From the NCBI GenBank assembly GCA_951640165.1, contig OX621234.1, forward strand, positions 24,060,549 to 24,124,548: a stretch of DNA of 64,000 nt, written 5' to 3'. This document shows positions 10,723-18,298 of the stretch, piece after piece. Under the pieces are notes generated by a model. The model made no database searches. It was not told the origin of the DNA and worked only from the letters and a program-made list of their open reading frames with translations. Source of the stretch: Pseudoips prasinana (Eukaryota; Arthropoda; Insecta; Lepidoptera; Nolidae). Each line of letters starts with the position of its first letter. Position 1 is the first letter of the stretch. Position numbers and translations under genes: made by a program.

Positions 10723-11409
10723 ATGAAATTTGTAAAACAACCGCAATCGCTGCATGTTGATACAGTCTGCGATGATATTTGTAAGACTAGTTTTCGTCAT
10801 GGGGAATTATTACCTAACTCAGTACGATGTATCATTTGTGGTCCATCTAATTGTGGAAAAACCAATTTATTAATTGGCCTTCTTATACACGAAAATGGAT
10901 TAAGATTTGAAAATGTTTATGTTTATTCAAAAACTCTGCACCAACCTAAGTACATTTTCTTAGAAAGAGTTTTGCAACGGGTTCCCGGTATTTCCCTCCA
11001 GAAATATCAGGGAAATGAGGAAGTACTAAGCGTTCAGGACGCAAAACCCAACTCCGTGATTATTTTTGATGATGTTGCTTGTGAAAATCAAAATAACATG
11101 CGTGATTATTTTGCAATGGGAAGACACAAATGCATAGATTGTTTTTATCTGAACCAAACATATAGTAAAATCCCCAAGCAGTTAGTAAGAGATAATGCGA
11201 ACTTAATCATACTTTTTAAACAAGATGAAATTAATTTACGGCATATTTATGAAGAACATGTCAACACTGATATGACATGGATTGAATTTCGTGAAATGTG
11301 TTCGAAAATATGGAGTGAACCTTTCAATTATGTAGTGATTAATAAGGATTACTCCAAAAATAAAGGATGTTATAGAAATAAATTTGACACTTTTGTTGTC
11401 TTTGATTAA
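10723..11409 (+). CDS. Genome-packaging ATPase (FtsK/HerA, A32-like)
   Basis: This is a 228-aa protein. Walker A is GPSNCGKT (residues 40-47) and Walker B is VIIFDD (112-117), followed by the polar FYLNQTYSKIP segment typical of Polinton and poxvirus-A32-like packaging ATPases. The family drives DNA into preformed capsids by ATP hydrolysis. The length is normal for Polintons and the frame is intact. It is the leftmost gene, read inward from the left terminal repeat. ATTAAA overlapping the stop codon could serve as a poly(A) signal. The start ATG at 10723 is the first in frame after an AT-rich leader, and the N-terminus before Walker A is of the usual length. Confidence 0.95.
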   Translation: MKFVKQPQSLHVDTVCDDICKTSFRHGELLPNSVRCIICGPSNCGKTNLLIGLLIHENGLRFENVYVYSKTLHQPKYIFLERVLQRVPGISLQKYQGNEEVLSVQDAKPNSVIIFDDVACENQNNMRDYFAMGRHKCIDCFYLNQTYSKIPKQLVRDNANLIILFKQDEINLRHIYEEHVNTDMTWIEFREMCSKIWSEPFNYVVINKDYSKNKGCYRNKFDTFVVFD

Positions 11410-11492
11410 AAATATTTATATTTAAGAGTGTTACCCTCGCGATATTATTATTCTTCAGACATCGCTTAATCAATCACGAACTTTTTGTTACT

Positions 11493-12395
11493 ATGGAAAA
11501 ATCACTGAAAAGACAAATTGTTGAGGCTGCAGATGCTGTTAAGAAGAAGGTGCGAAAGATGAGAGATGCTGAGCTTAACAATCAGCAAGTACTGGAATCA
11601 GTTTTCAAGCCGGTAACAGAACCACTCAACCAAATTGCTAATGTCAGTAAGCAGGCTTGTGTTCCGCATAATATAGAAAATGAAGAAACCGAAGTTCCGT
11701 TTATCGATAAAACTTTGCAAAAAGAACCCACAATTAGTAAAGGAACCAATGATAATAACGACAATGAAGACGAATATGAATCTGATATCGAAAGTGACTC
11801 TTCGTACAAATCATTAGTTGAAAACAACCAAGGTATTGATTCATCATCCTGGTCACTGTCCTCAGAAGCTCTGACCGATATTCCGTTTGGTGTCAGAAAA
11901 GAGGGCGGAAAATTGATGTTAGGTTCTGCTCGTATAACGATCAGTGATGAGTATATCATCGTAGCTGGACGCAAATACCGAAATACGCCTGGTTTAAAAC
12001 AGTTGCTGTTGAAAAAGAATGTCGATTTAAGCTTGGTTACAGAGAGTGATATGAAACATTATAAGTCGATGCTACTTGACACAAACGCACATCGACGGGA
12101 CTATGAGCCCAGTAAACCAATCAAAAGTAATAAAGGACAAAAATATTTGCAAATTATTAAGCCTCTATTCCAACTACGAAGTACAATTCAGGACCACCAA
12201 ACGAAAGGAAAAGGACTACCCTTTACAAAAATGTGGAAGAAAAATGTTGATTTTGTTTATTGGGACGATCCAAATGAATTGGTAGATAGGTTAAAATTAC
12301 TAATTGCATCTCGAGATGCTGGTAACACAGGATTAGATAATGAAATTATATCTATCATTGAAGAATTGCGTGAAAGTAAAGTTATAAATAAATAA
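11493..12395 (+). CDS. DUF8207-like Polinton protein
   Basis: This is a 300-aa protein. The N-terminal 50 residues are a charged, probably helical segment. Residues about 65-115 are acidic and Ser/Asn-rich, likely disordered. The conserved block at about 131-225 (FGVRKEGGKLMLG, DEYIIVAGRKYRNTPGL, NAHRRDYEP) matches the domain I know as DUF8207 from insect and cnidarian Maverick-like elements. Its function is unknown to me. Its constant place between packaging ATPase and fibre/integrase suggests a virion or packaging role, which is inference. The stop lies within overlapping AATAAA motifs (12389-12400), probably the poly(A) signal. The frame is intact. Confidence 0.8.
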   Translation: MEKSLKRQIVEAADAVKKKVRKMRDAELNNQQVLESVFKPVTEPLNQIANVSKQACVPHNIENEETEVPFIDKTLQKEPTISKGTNDNNDNEDEYESDIESDSSYKSLVENNQGIDSSSWSLSSEALTDIPFGVRKEGGKLMLGSARITISDEYIIVAGRKYRNTPGLKQLLLKKNVDLSLVTESDMKHYKSMLLDTNAHRRDYEPSKPIKSNKGQKYLQIIKPLFQLRSTIQDHQTKGKGLPFTKMWKKNVDFVYWDDPNELVDRLKLLIASRDAGNTGLDNEIISIIEELRESKVINK

Positions 12396-12451
12396 ATATT
12401 TTAAAATGTGTTTATTTTATTATCAGCTTCTCGATACAATACACCTTAAAT

Positions 12452-12886
12452 ATGAACGTAGACAAATTCGGACACTACATTCACAAAAGAATGCGTTTAT
12501 CAGAGTTATTTGAGTTTAATGAGAACGCATTGTTAAAATTAGAAAACGGAGATTTTGATTTAAAAACATCAAGATTAAGAGGAGTCCGATCTCCAGTAGA
12601 AGCAGGCGATGCTGTGAACAAGGATTATGTAGATCGATTGAATGCTAACATGTTAAAAGAATTAAATAACCTGACCGTGAACAAGGATTACGTAGATCGA
12701 TTGAATGCTAATATGTTAAAAGAATTTAATAACATGATTGGTTCATTGCGCTCTCAAATCATAAAAGACACAAAGGACACAGTTCAGGCTACTTTAAAAG
12801 CAAAGATACCTGAGATTTCAACTCATTTGGAAGATAAGTTTTATACCCAAGCAGAGGTAGATAAATTACTACAAAAAACTCCGTAA
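12452..12886 (+). CDS. Fibre-like coiled-coil protein with duplicated repeat
   Basis: This is a 144-aa protein. After an N-terminal MNVDKFGHYIHKR segment comes a motif of the tail-fibre type (RLRGVRSPVEAGDAVNKDYVD), then a long helical, probably trimeric coiled-coil region. A 21-residue block beginning VNKDYVDRLNANMLKE occurs twice in tandem. It is encoded by a 63-nt direct repeat at 12614-12676 and 12677-12739, with only a few substitutions. The resemblance to phage tail fibres is to the short DAVNKxYVD motif only. A spike attached to the penton is plausible but unproven. Its stop TAA (12884-12886) overlaps the integrase ATG (12886-12888) as TAATG, suggesting coupled translation. Confidence 0.75.
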   Translation: MNVDKFGHYIHKRMRLSELFEFNENALLKLENGDFDLKTSRLRGVRSPVEAGDAVNKDYVDRLNANMLKELNNLTVNKDYVDRLNANMLKEFNNMIGSLRSQIIKDTKDTVQATLKAKIPEISTHLEDKFYTQAEVDKLLQKTP

Positions 12887-13821
12887 TGGCAAAACAGCAA
12901 ATTGTTAATGAAATACATAAAGCAGCACGAAGAAATTTCGTTAGACGTCCTGTCATTCTAAAGGGGATCGATGACTTGTGGCAAGCTGATCTGATGGACA
13001 TGCAAAATCTAAGAAAATATAATAAAGGTCATAATTACATTTTAGTGGTGATTGACTGCTTCTCAAAGTACGCTTGGGCAGAGCCATTAAAATCAAAAAA
13101 TAAACTTGATGTTACTCATGCATTTAAACGAATACTGATTAACAGCAATCGCAAACCGGTTAATTTACAAACTGATATGGGAACAGAATTTTATAACAAC
13201 TCATTTCAAACGCTTATGAAGACTTACAATGTTAACCATTACTCAACGTTTTCTACTAAAAAAGCTTCGATCGTAGAGCGACTGATTAAAACTCTTAAAA
13301 ATAAAATATATAAATATTTTAGTCTGAACGGAAACTATATGTGGTTAGGTATACCGTTAGAGGTTACGTTAAAGATATATAACAACACAAAACATCGTAC
13401 CATTAAATTTAAACCAATTGAAGTAAATAAATCTTGCGAGTCTGTTATAAAAGAAAATATTAAAAAAGCCTTAAATCATGTAACCGTCCGTAGAAAACCT
13501 AAGTTCAAAGTAGGTGACTTTGTTCGTATCAGTAAATACAAACACCATTTTGAAAAAGGTTATACACCTAATTGGTCAACTGAAATATTTACTATAAAAA
13601 AAATTAATCATACCATACCAGTAACATATCATATACAAGATCAGCGAAAGCAAGCCATAATGGGAACATTTTACGAGCAAGAACTTCAGAAATCTTACTA
13701 TCCTGGTATTTATTTGATAGAAAGGGTTTTAAAAAGAAAAGGATCAAAAATGTTTGTGAAATGGTTGGGTCTAAACAACGAAGAAAATAGTTGGATCGAG
13801 AAAACTGCAATAGTGGATTAA
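12886..13821 (+). CDS. Retrovirus-type DDE integrase with chromodomain
   Basis: This is a 311-aa protein. The catalytic core has D35 (LWQADLMDM), D97 (LQTDMGTEF) and E131 (SIVERLIK), an rve-type triad. The C-terminus (about 270-311, IYLIERVLKRKG...WLGLNNEENSWI) is a chromodomain-like module that could bind histone marks and steer integration. The N-terminal segment (EIHKAARRNFVRRPV) is the usual insect Maverick start, and no HHCC zinc finger is visible. It would process the terminal inverted repeats and join them to host DNA, making the 6-bp staggered cut seen as the AGTAAC duplication. It starts inside the fibre gene's stop codon (TAATG). The frame is intact. Confidence 0.95.
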   Translation: MAKQQIVNEIHKAARRNFVRRPVILKGIDDLWQADLMDMQNLRKYNKGHNYILVVIDCFSKYAWAEPLKSKNKLDVTHAFKRILINSNRKPVNLQTDMGTEFYNNSFQTLMKTYNVNHYSTFSTKKASIVERLIKTLKNKIYKYFSLNGNYMWLGIPLEVTLKIYNNTKHRTIKFKPIEVNKSCESVIKENIKKALNHVTVRRKPKFKVGDFVRISKYKHHFEKGYTPNWSTEIFTIKKINHTIPVTYHIQDQRKQAIMGTFYEQELQKSYYPGIYLIERVLKRKGSKMFVKWLGLNNEENSWIEKTAIVD

Positions 13822-13874
13822 AATAATTATATAACGATTACTTTTGCATCATTTCTCTCATTACACATTAGACA

Positions 13875-14603
13875 ATGCAAGGAGGTGAACTTGTTAATAC
13901 CTTAATTAATAATCTACCGTTCGAACTTCATTTACCCGGCTACAATTATTGCGGTCCCGGAACTAAATTGCAGAAACGTTTATTACGAGGTGACCGAGGT
14001 GTAAATAAGCTAGACGAAGCTTGTATGCATCACGACATTGCATATGCAGACCATACAGACTTACCCAATCGCCACAAAGCTGATTTGCAACTACTAAATA
14101 TGGCTAAACAAAGACTTAAATCGAGCGATGCTGGGAAAGGTGAAAAACTTAGTTCATGGTTAGTGAGCAAAGTTATGAAAGCCAAACTGAAATCTGGTTC
14201 TGGCATTAAAACGTTTAAAAGTTTCGTGTCAAAAATAAAAGCAAAAATAAAGAAACTGAATCCAAAGGACAGTAAAGCTTTAATTAACGCTGCTTACTCA
14301 GCAGCAAAAAAAATAATCCCATGCATTCAGAAAATTCGAGTGCCGCGAGTGATACCCTTACCAAAGACTGGAGGTATTCTACCTTTAATCCCAATTTTTG
14401 CGGGTTTATCAGCTTTAGGAACTTTAGCTGGTGGTGCGGCTGGTATTGCAAAAACTGTTAACGATTACAAAGCAGGTCAGCAAAATTTGCGAGAAACACA
14501 ACGACATAATAAGGCTATGGAGTCTTTAAAGTTAGGTCAGGGCTTGTACATTAAGTCACATAAAAATGGTAATGGTTTATTCATTAAGTCTTCAAAAAAC
14601 TGA
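13875..14603 (+). CDS. PLA2-domain minor virion protein
   Basis: This is a 242-aa protein. Residues 23-30 (YNYCGPGT) form a phospholipase A2 calcium loop and residues 50-57 (CMHHDIAY) hold the catalytic His53-Asp54 pair. The layout is like the PLA2 of parvovirus VP1 and adintoviruses. A Lys-rich linker follows, then a Gly/Ala-rich hydrophobic stretch (about 167-192) that may insert in membranes, then a C-terminus with two GLYIK/GLFIK repeats. Known PLA2 virion proteins breach endosomal membranes during entry. That role is inferred here. The last sense codons are a slippery A AAA AAC followed at once by TGA, so part of the product may continue into the protease frame (see 14594). Confidence 0.88.
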   Translation: MQGGELVNTLINNLPFELHLPGYNYCGPGTKLQKRLLRGDRGVNKLDEACMHHDIAYADHTDLPNRHKADLQLLNMAKQRLKSSDAGKGEKLSSWLVSKVMKAKLKSGSGIKTFKSFVSKIKAKIKKLNPKDSKALINAAYSAAKKIIPCIQKIRVPRVIPLPKTGGILPLIPIFAGLSALGTLAGGAAGIAKTVNDYKAGQQNLRETQRHNKAMESLKLGQGLYIKSHKNGNGLFIKSSKN

Positions 14604-14680
14604 AAAATAAGCTACCTAATCGTCCTCTCACTAATATAGACATCCAAAGGTATGCACGCAACATCCCTCACTTTCGAGGA
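14594..14680 (+). promoter_or_regulatory. Candidate -1 ribosomal frameshift signal
   Basis: A AAA AAC at 14594-14600 is in the X XXY YYZ register of the PLA2 frame (TCA AAA AAC TGA), the same heptamer type used between gag and pro in several retroviruses. A -1 slip bypasses the TGA and enters the frame that continues unbroken into the protease. After a 10-nt spacer, GCTACCT (14611-14617) can pair with AGGTA-T-GC (14648-14655, one bulge). Loop bases TCCTC (14623-14627) can pair with GAGGA (14676-14680), a possible pseudoknot. The heptamer and frames are directly visible. The structure is a weak hand-drawn prediction. Confidence 0.65.
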
Positions 14681-14962
14681 GTATACATGAAGGATCAGTT
14701 ACCAAGGACGCCAAAACGGGTTGAATGTGGTGTTGTTAACTTGGCCGACTCTAAGAACGAAGGCACGCATTGGGTAGCTTATGTAAAAGTATGCAATTAT
14801 TGTGAATATTTTGATAGCTTTGGAGATTTAAAACCTCCAATGGAATTAATGCGATATTTTAAGAATTGTAATGTTTTTTATAATTATACAAGATATCAGA
14901 AATTCAACACTGTAAATTGTGGACACTTATGTTTAGAATATCTATGGAATTTTTGGAAATAA
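14600..14962 (+). CDS. Adenain-like cysteine protease
   Basis: The catalytic elements are GTHWV (His), FDSFG (Asp) and NCGHLCL (nucleophile Cys), in the order of adenovirus protease. The family matures capsid proteins. The first ATG is at 14687, which gives only 91 aa. The same frame is open upstream from a stop near 14585, and residues directly before that Met (IPHFRGVY) look like the conserved N-terminal strand of adenain. The gene therefore probably begins before any ATG, through a -1 shift from the PLA2 gene at 14600, giving about 120 protease residues. A non-AUG start or an ATG start with a shortened enzyme are the alternatives. AATAAA overlaps the stop (14957-14962). Confidence 0.88.
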   Translation: MKNKLPNRPLTNIDIQRYARNIPHFRGVYMKDQLPRTPKRVECGVVNLADSKNEGTHWVAYVKVCNYCEYFDSFGDLKPPMELMRYFKNCNVFYNYTRYQKFNTVNCGHLCLEYLWNFWK

Positions 14963-15007
14963 AACGTATAAAACTTATGCTTTTCTTTTATTTGAATCAT
15001 TTGCAAG

Positions 15008-15682
15008 ATGTCACTCACATTATCGATAACTGGAAACTCGTCAACTTTATCTACTTACTATCCTAACACGTTGCAACTATATGAACAGTATGAGTGTGCC
15101 TTATTGCATTTCGCAACATTTAATTCTATTCCAAACATTGACAAAACGAATAATAAGTTCTATTATGGTTCTAACGAAGTTATTGAAATACCTGACGGCA
15201 CCTATGAATTGCAAGATATTAATGATTATTTAAAATCTGAAATGAAAGATGCATCAATCAAACTACAGTGCAATAACAATACTTTAAAAGCTGCTGTATA
15301 TTGTACAAAAGACATAAATTTTAATAAAGAAGGTACGTTTAGGAATTTGTTAGGGTTTAATAAGCAGATCTTAAAAGCAAATAAATGGCATGTATCGCAC
15401 TTTCCAGTCAACATTTTACCTACAACAGTGATCAGGATCGAATGTGATATTGTAAGCGGCTCGTACACAAACGGAGAACCCAGTCACATTATCCACGAAT
15501 TTGCTCTCAACGTGCCTCCCGGATATAGAATTATAGAAATCCCGAAAAACGCGATATACTTTCCAATTAACCAAAACAACATTAGCTGTATACATATCAG
15601 GCTGTTAGATATAAATAACCGCTTAATCAATTTGCGCGGTGAAGAAGTGCAGCTGTATTTGCATCTCAGAAGAAAAAAATGA
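15008..15682 (+). CDS. Penton-like minor capsid protein
   Basis: This is a 224-aa protein. The FATFNSIPNIDKTNNKFYY block (residues 37-55), followed by IEIPDGTYELQDINDYL, is the signature of Polinton penton proteins, which fold as a single jelly roll and occupy capsid vertices. The length is typical and the frame is intact. It follows the protease with about 45 bases between them, holding an AT-rich leader. Its stop codon overlaps the ATG of the next small gene (ATGA at 15679-15682). The late capsid genes therefore seem to be translated from one mRNA by termination-reinitiation, although separate transcripts are not excluded. Confidence 0.9.
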   Translation: MSLTLSITGNSSTLSTYYPNTLQLYEQYECALLHFATFNSIPNIDKTNNKFYYGSNEVIEIPDGTYELQDINDYLKSEMKDASIKLQCNNNTLKAAVYCTKDINFNKEGTFRNLLGFNKQILKANKWHVSHFPVNILPTTVIRIECDIVSGSYTNGEPSHIIHEFALNVPPGYRIIEIPKNAIYFPINQNNISCIHIRLLDINNRLINLRGEEVQLYLHLRRKK

Positions 15683-15828
15683 TTGACTACAATAAATATA
15701 TGCATCAACAAATCAAAAATATCAGTCCCGCTCAAGCTTTCAACCAAATAAGAGCTCGCTCTAAGAAGAAAATTAAATTAACTAAAGAAAACAAGGCATT
15801 TCTCAAAGCGATCGGTTTGCTAAAATGA
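15679..15828 (+). CDS. 49-aa basic protein between penton and capsid genes
   Basis: This short frame encodes a 49-residue, Lys/Arg-rich protein. It starts MIDYNKYMHQQ, has a basic RARSKKKIK centre and ends LTKENKAFLKAIGLLK. It shares four bases with the gene on each side: ATGA at 15679-15682 (penton stop) and ATGA at 15825-15828 (MCP start). That fixes its reading frame and argues strongly that it is translated. The C-terminal LTKENKxFLKxxGL pattern recalls small conserved Polinton proteins. A DNA-binding core protein or capsid cement is plausible from size and charge, but the function is unknown. It is easily missed because of its length. Confidence 0.8.
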   Translation: MIDYNKYMHQQIKNISPAQAFNQIRARSKKKIKLTKENKAFLKAIGLLK

Positions 15829-17039
15829 ATATCTTAGACGTTTTATCTGCTCCGACTTATGACAACACTGTTGAAGGAATCGAATTTCATTCTTACAAGC
15901 CCTACGTAACTAGTTTCAATAGAAACGATGAAATCCGCATACCTATTAACCAACAGGACTTGTATATACTTCCCTCAGCTAGTACCTTGTATTTGGAAGG
16001 AACTGTTGTCGTAAGTAAAAAGGATATGAAAGAGAAAGCCACTAGTGTTAATTTTACGAATAATGCTCTACTCTACTTATTCCAAGATATAAGATATGAG
16101 CTGAATGGAGTGGAAATTGATAGAATAAAAAACGCTGGCATAACTACCACCATGAAATCGTTAATATCAATGAGTGAAGGTGAATCAAAGATAGCCAATG
16201 CATGGGGCTGGAATATCGATGGAATAAAAAATATTAATGGGGGTAGTTTTTCTGCTTCTATACCCCTCTGTAACATTATCGGTTTTGCAGAAGATTTCAA
16301 GAAAGTCGTGATAAATAGTAGGCACGAACTGATATTGCTACGAAGTAACACTAATCTGAATGCTGTGAAACTTAACACCGGGGAATTTGTAGACGACGTT
16401 CAGATAAATAAAATCATCTGGCGTGTACCGCATGTTAAAGTATCCGACAAAGAAAAAATAAGTTTGCTAAAACTGTTAGAAAAAGATCGACCACTCCAGA
16501 TGATATTCAGAAATTGGGATCTGTACGAATATCCAGCTTTACCTAAAACTACAAAACATACCTGGTCTATCAAAACTTCCTCACAAATAGAGAAACCAAG
16601 ATACATAATTATAGGTCTACAAACAAATAGAAAAAACAATTCAAGTTCTGATATGTCCCAGTTCGATCACTGTCATGTTCGTGACGTTAGAGTATACTTA
16701 AACTCAACTTACTTCCCGTATGAAAACCTAAATGTCAGCTTCGCGAATAACAGAATCGCTTTATTATACGAGCAATACATCAGATTTCAACAGTCTTATT
16801 ACGGACGTCGCTCGGAACCCTTATTAAGTGAGAAACAATTCAAAGATTTGGCGCCGCTATTTGTCATAGATTGCTCTAGACAAGCTGATAATGTAAAGAC
16901 AGGTCCTATTGTGGATGTAAGAGTGGAAATTGAGAGTGATTCCGATATACCAGATCAAACTTCTGCATACTGTCTTATATTGAACGACTGCATAATTGAG
17001 TACAAGCCATTGAGTAATACTGTGAGAAAAATATCATGA
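15825..17039 (+). CDS. MCP: Major capsid protein (double jelly roll)
   Basis: This is a 404-aa protein. The N-terminal strands (YKPYVTSFNRNDEIRIPINQ), the LLYLFQDIRYELNGVEID segment and the WGWN and QMIFRNWDLYEYP blocks match hexon-like major capsid proteins of insect Mavericks/adintoviruses. These assemble as trimers into an icosahedral shell. Polinton MCPs range upward from about this length, so this is a short but complete version. The start ATG overlaps the preceding 49-aa gene's stop, and its own TGA (17037-17039) overlaps the next ATG. The frame is intact. Assignment rests on motif pattern and gene order. A structure prediction would settle the fold. Confidence 0.88.
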   Translation: MNILDVLSAPTYDNTVEGIEFHSYKPYVTSFNRNDEIRIPINQQDLYILPSASTLYLEGTVVVSKKDMKEKATSVNFTNNALLYLFQDIRYELNGVEIDRIKNAGITTTMKSLISMSEGESKIANAWGWNIDGIKNINGGSFSASIPLCNIIGFAEDFKKVVINSRHELILLRSNTNLNAVKLNTGEFVDDVQINKIIWRVPHVKVSDKEKISLLKLLEKDRPLQMIFRNWDLYEYPALPKTTKHTWSIKTSSQIEKPRYIIIGLQTNRKNNSSSDMSQFDHCHVRDVRVYLNSTYFPYENLNVSFANNRIALLYEQYIRFQQSYYGRRSEPLLSEKQFKDLAPLFVIDCSRQADNVKTGPIVDVRVEIESDSDIPDQTSAYCLILNDCIIEYKPLSNTVRKIS

Positions 17040-17512
17040 ATCCGAATACTATTATTTTAGATGTTCAAGGGTTTAAAGACCTGAACAATAATTTTATAAT
17101 AAAAGAATTAGCTTTTGCAAGTCGTGATTATACGCAAACATTTTTAATAAAACCGCCATACTTGTTTAAATACTTAACAAGTGACGAAAAGAGACAAGTT
17201 AAATGGTTGGAAAGAAATAGAGGTATTTATTGGAATGAAGGATATATTGACTATAGAGAATTTCGGCGTATAATCGTTCCATATCTAGAAAATAAGGAAA
17301 TTATTGTAAATGGTTTGGAGAAGGTGAATTGGATAAAGGAACTGTGTGTGAATTGTAAAGTATCAGACCTTGGTACAGAACAATGTCTTAGTTTCTCTGT
17401 TTTGCATAAAAAATACTGTGAAGGAAGATCTAATTTTAATTGTAATAAACATCTAAAGCAATGTGCTCTTAAAAATGTGCTTTGTTTAAGGAAATATTTA
17501 GAATGGGTATAA
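17036..17512 (+). CDS. Cys-rich Polinton protein, function unknown
   Basis: This is a 158-aa protein starting MNPNTIILDVQGFKDLNNNF, followed by IIKELAF and a PPYLFKYL segment. This N-terminal pattern recurs in insect Maverick proteins and is faintly nuclease-like (D-GF-K), but I cannot assign a fold. The last 60 residues hold seven Cys and a few His, possibly a zinc-binding or disulfide-bonded tail. The ATG overlaps the MCP stop (ATGA at 17036-17039), so it is the last gene of the four-gene coupled block. An AATAAA at 17566-17571 probably ends the late transcript. The frame is intact. Confidence 0.7.
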   Translation: MNPNTIILDVQGFKDLNNNFIIKELAFASRDYTQTFLIKPPYLFKYLTSDEKRQVKWLERNRGIYWNEGYIDYREFRRIIVPYLENKEIIVNGLEKVNWIKELCVNCKVSDLGTEQCLSFSVLHKKYCEGRSNFNCNKHLKQCALKNVLCLRKYLEWV

Positions 17513-17565
17513 ATGTATGTACTCATATGTGTAATGTATTTAGATTATTGGTTTTAAGGTTTTTA

Positions 17566-17600
17566 AATAAAAATCAAAATAATGTAAATTTGCTTTTATT
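17566..17600. terminator. Convergent poly(A) signals
   Basis: AATAAA on the + strand (17566-17571) serves the late block. AATAAA on the - strand (17595-17600 as TTTATT) serves the leftward spliced gene. The two 3' ends therefore abut or overlap by a few tens of bases between converging transcription units. Confidence 0.6.
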
Positions 17601-17704
17601 TTGTTAAACACCCCCACGCTACTCCACAAATAACACAACCTAATACAAAATTAAATAAAAACATCATAATGAAAATACAAATATTAACTACTTTACAAAA
17701 ATGG

Positions 17705-18298
17705 TTAATAAAAGTCAGTACCTATTAAAGATTTTGATATTTTCTTAACTAAAGACTCAGTTTCGTCCATAACACTGTCGATGGGATCTTGAACAATATA
17801 TTGAGCGTTTATAATAACGTTTTCACTGTCACTATCACTGTCTATGGTTTGAGGATTGTTGTTACACAGATCTACCACTGAAATTTTTATTAACTTAATC
17901 CCTTTTCGATGTAGTCGACTCATAACGAAGGATTTTGTAGGATTTTGCTTTATCGATTTTTCCCTGCACCGTTGTTTTGGTTTTTTATCTTTCGTGACTT
18001 GTTTGCTTTGCCCGGGTTCACTGCGAAACATCTCGGAGAATCCCTCGTAAGGATTCTGAGCATACTGGCTGAATACAATCTCGGTGTCAGAATTCTGGAA
18101 CAAAATATAAACACAATTTATACCACTATTCCGCTAGTATAGCGTTTTAATTGGGTTTTCAATCGAGAAAGTCTAGATTTACTTTAGATTAGTGACAAAA
18201 GGCTCTGGAAAAATGCAACACAACACAGCTGCGAACACAATCTCTAATTATAAAACAATCATAAAAAAACGAATTAAAAATATTTTACTCACCGACAT
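17705..18298 (-). CDS. Two-exon 131-aa gene, function unknown
   Basis: The long open frame (down from 18103) has no ATG at its head. Just upstream in reading order is TATATTTTGTTCCAG, a good 3' splice site ending at 18095, and farther up ATG TCG GTGAGT at 18298-18287, a consensus 5' splice site. Joining 18298-18293 to 18094-17705 removes a 198-nt intron in phase 0 and gives 131 aa starting MSNSDTEIVF. The middle is basic (KDKKPKQRCREKS) and a Ser-Asp run (DSDSDSEN) follows, suggesting a nuclear regulatory or DNA-binding protein. That role is inference only. It lies between the late genes and PolB. I do not recognise a family. Confidence 0.72.

Noticed and set aside
11582..11974. 130-codon leftward open frame inside the DUF8207-like gene
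   Set aside because: Antisense shadow of a well-supported gene, without domains of its own.
16073..16378. Leftward open frame inside the capsid gene
   Set aside because: Antisense shadow; hydrophobic composition comes from complementing capsid codons.
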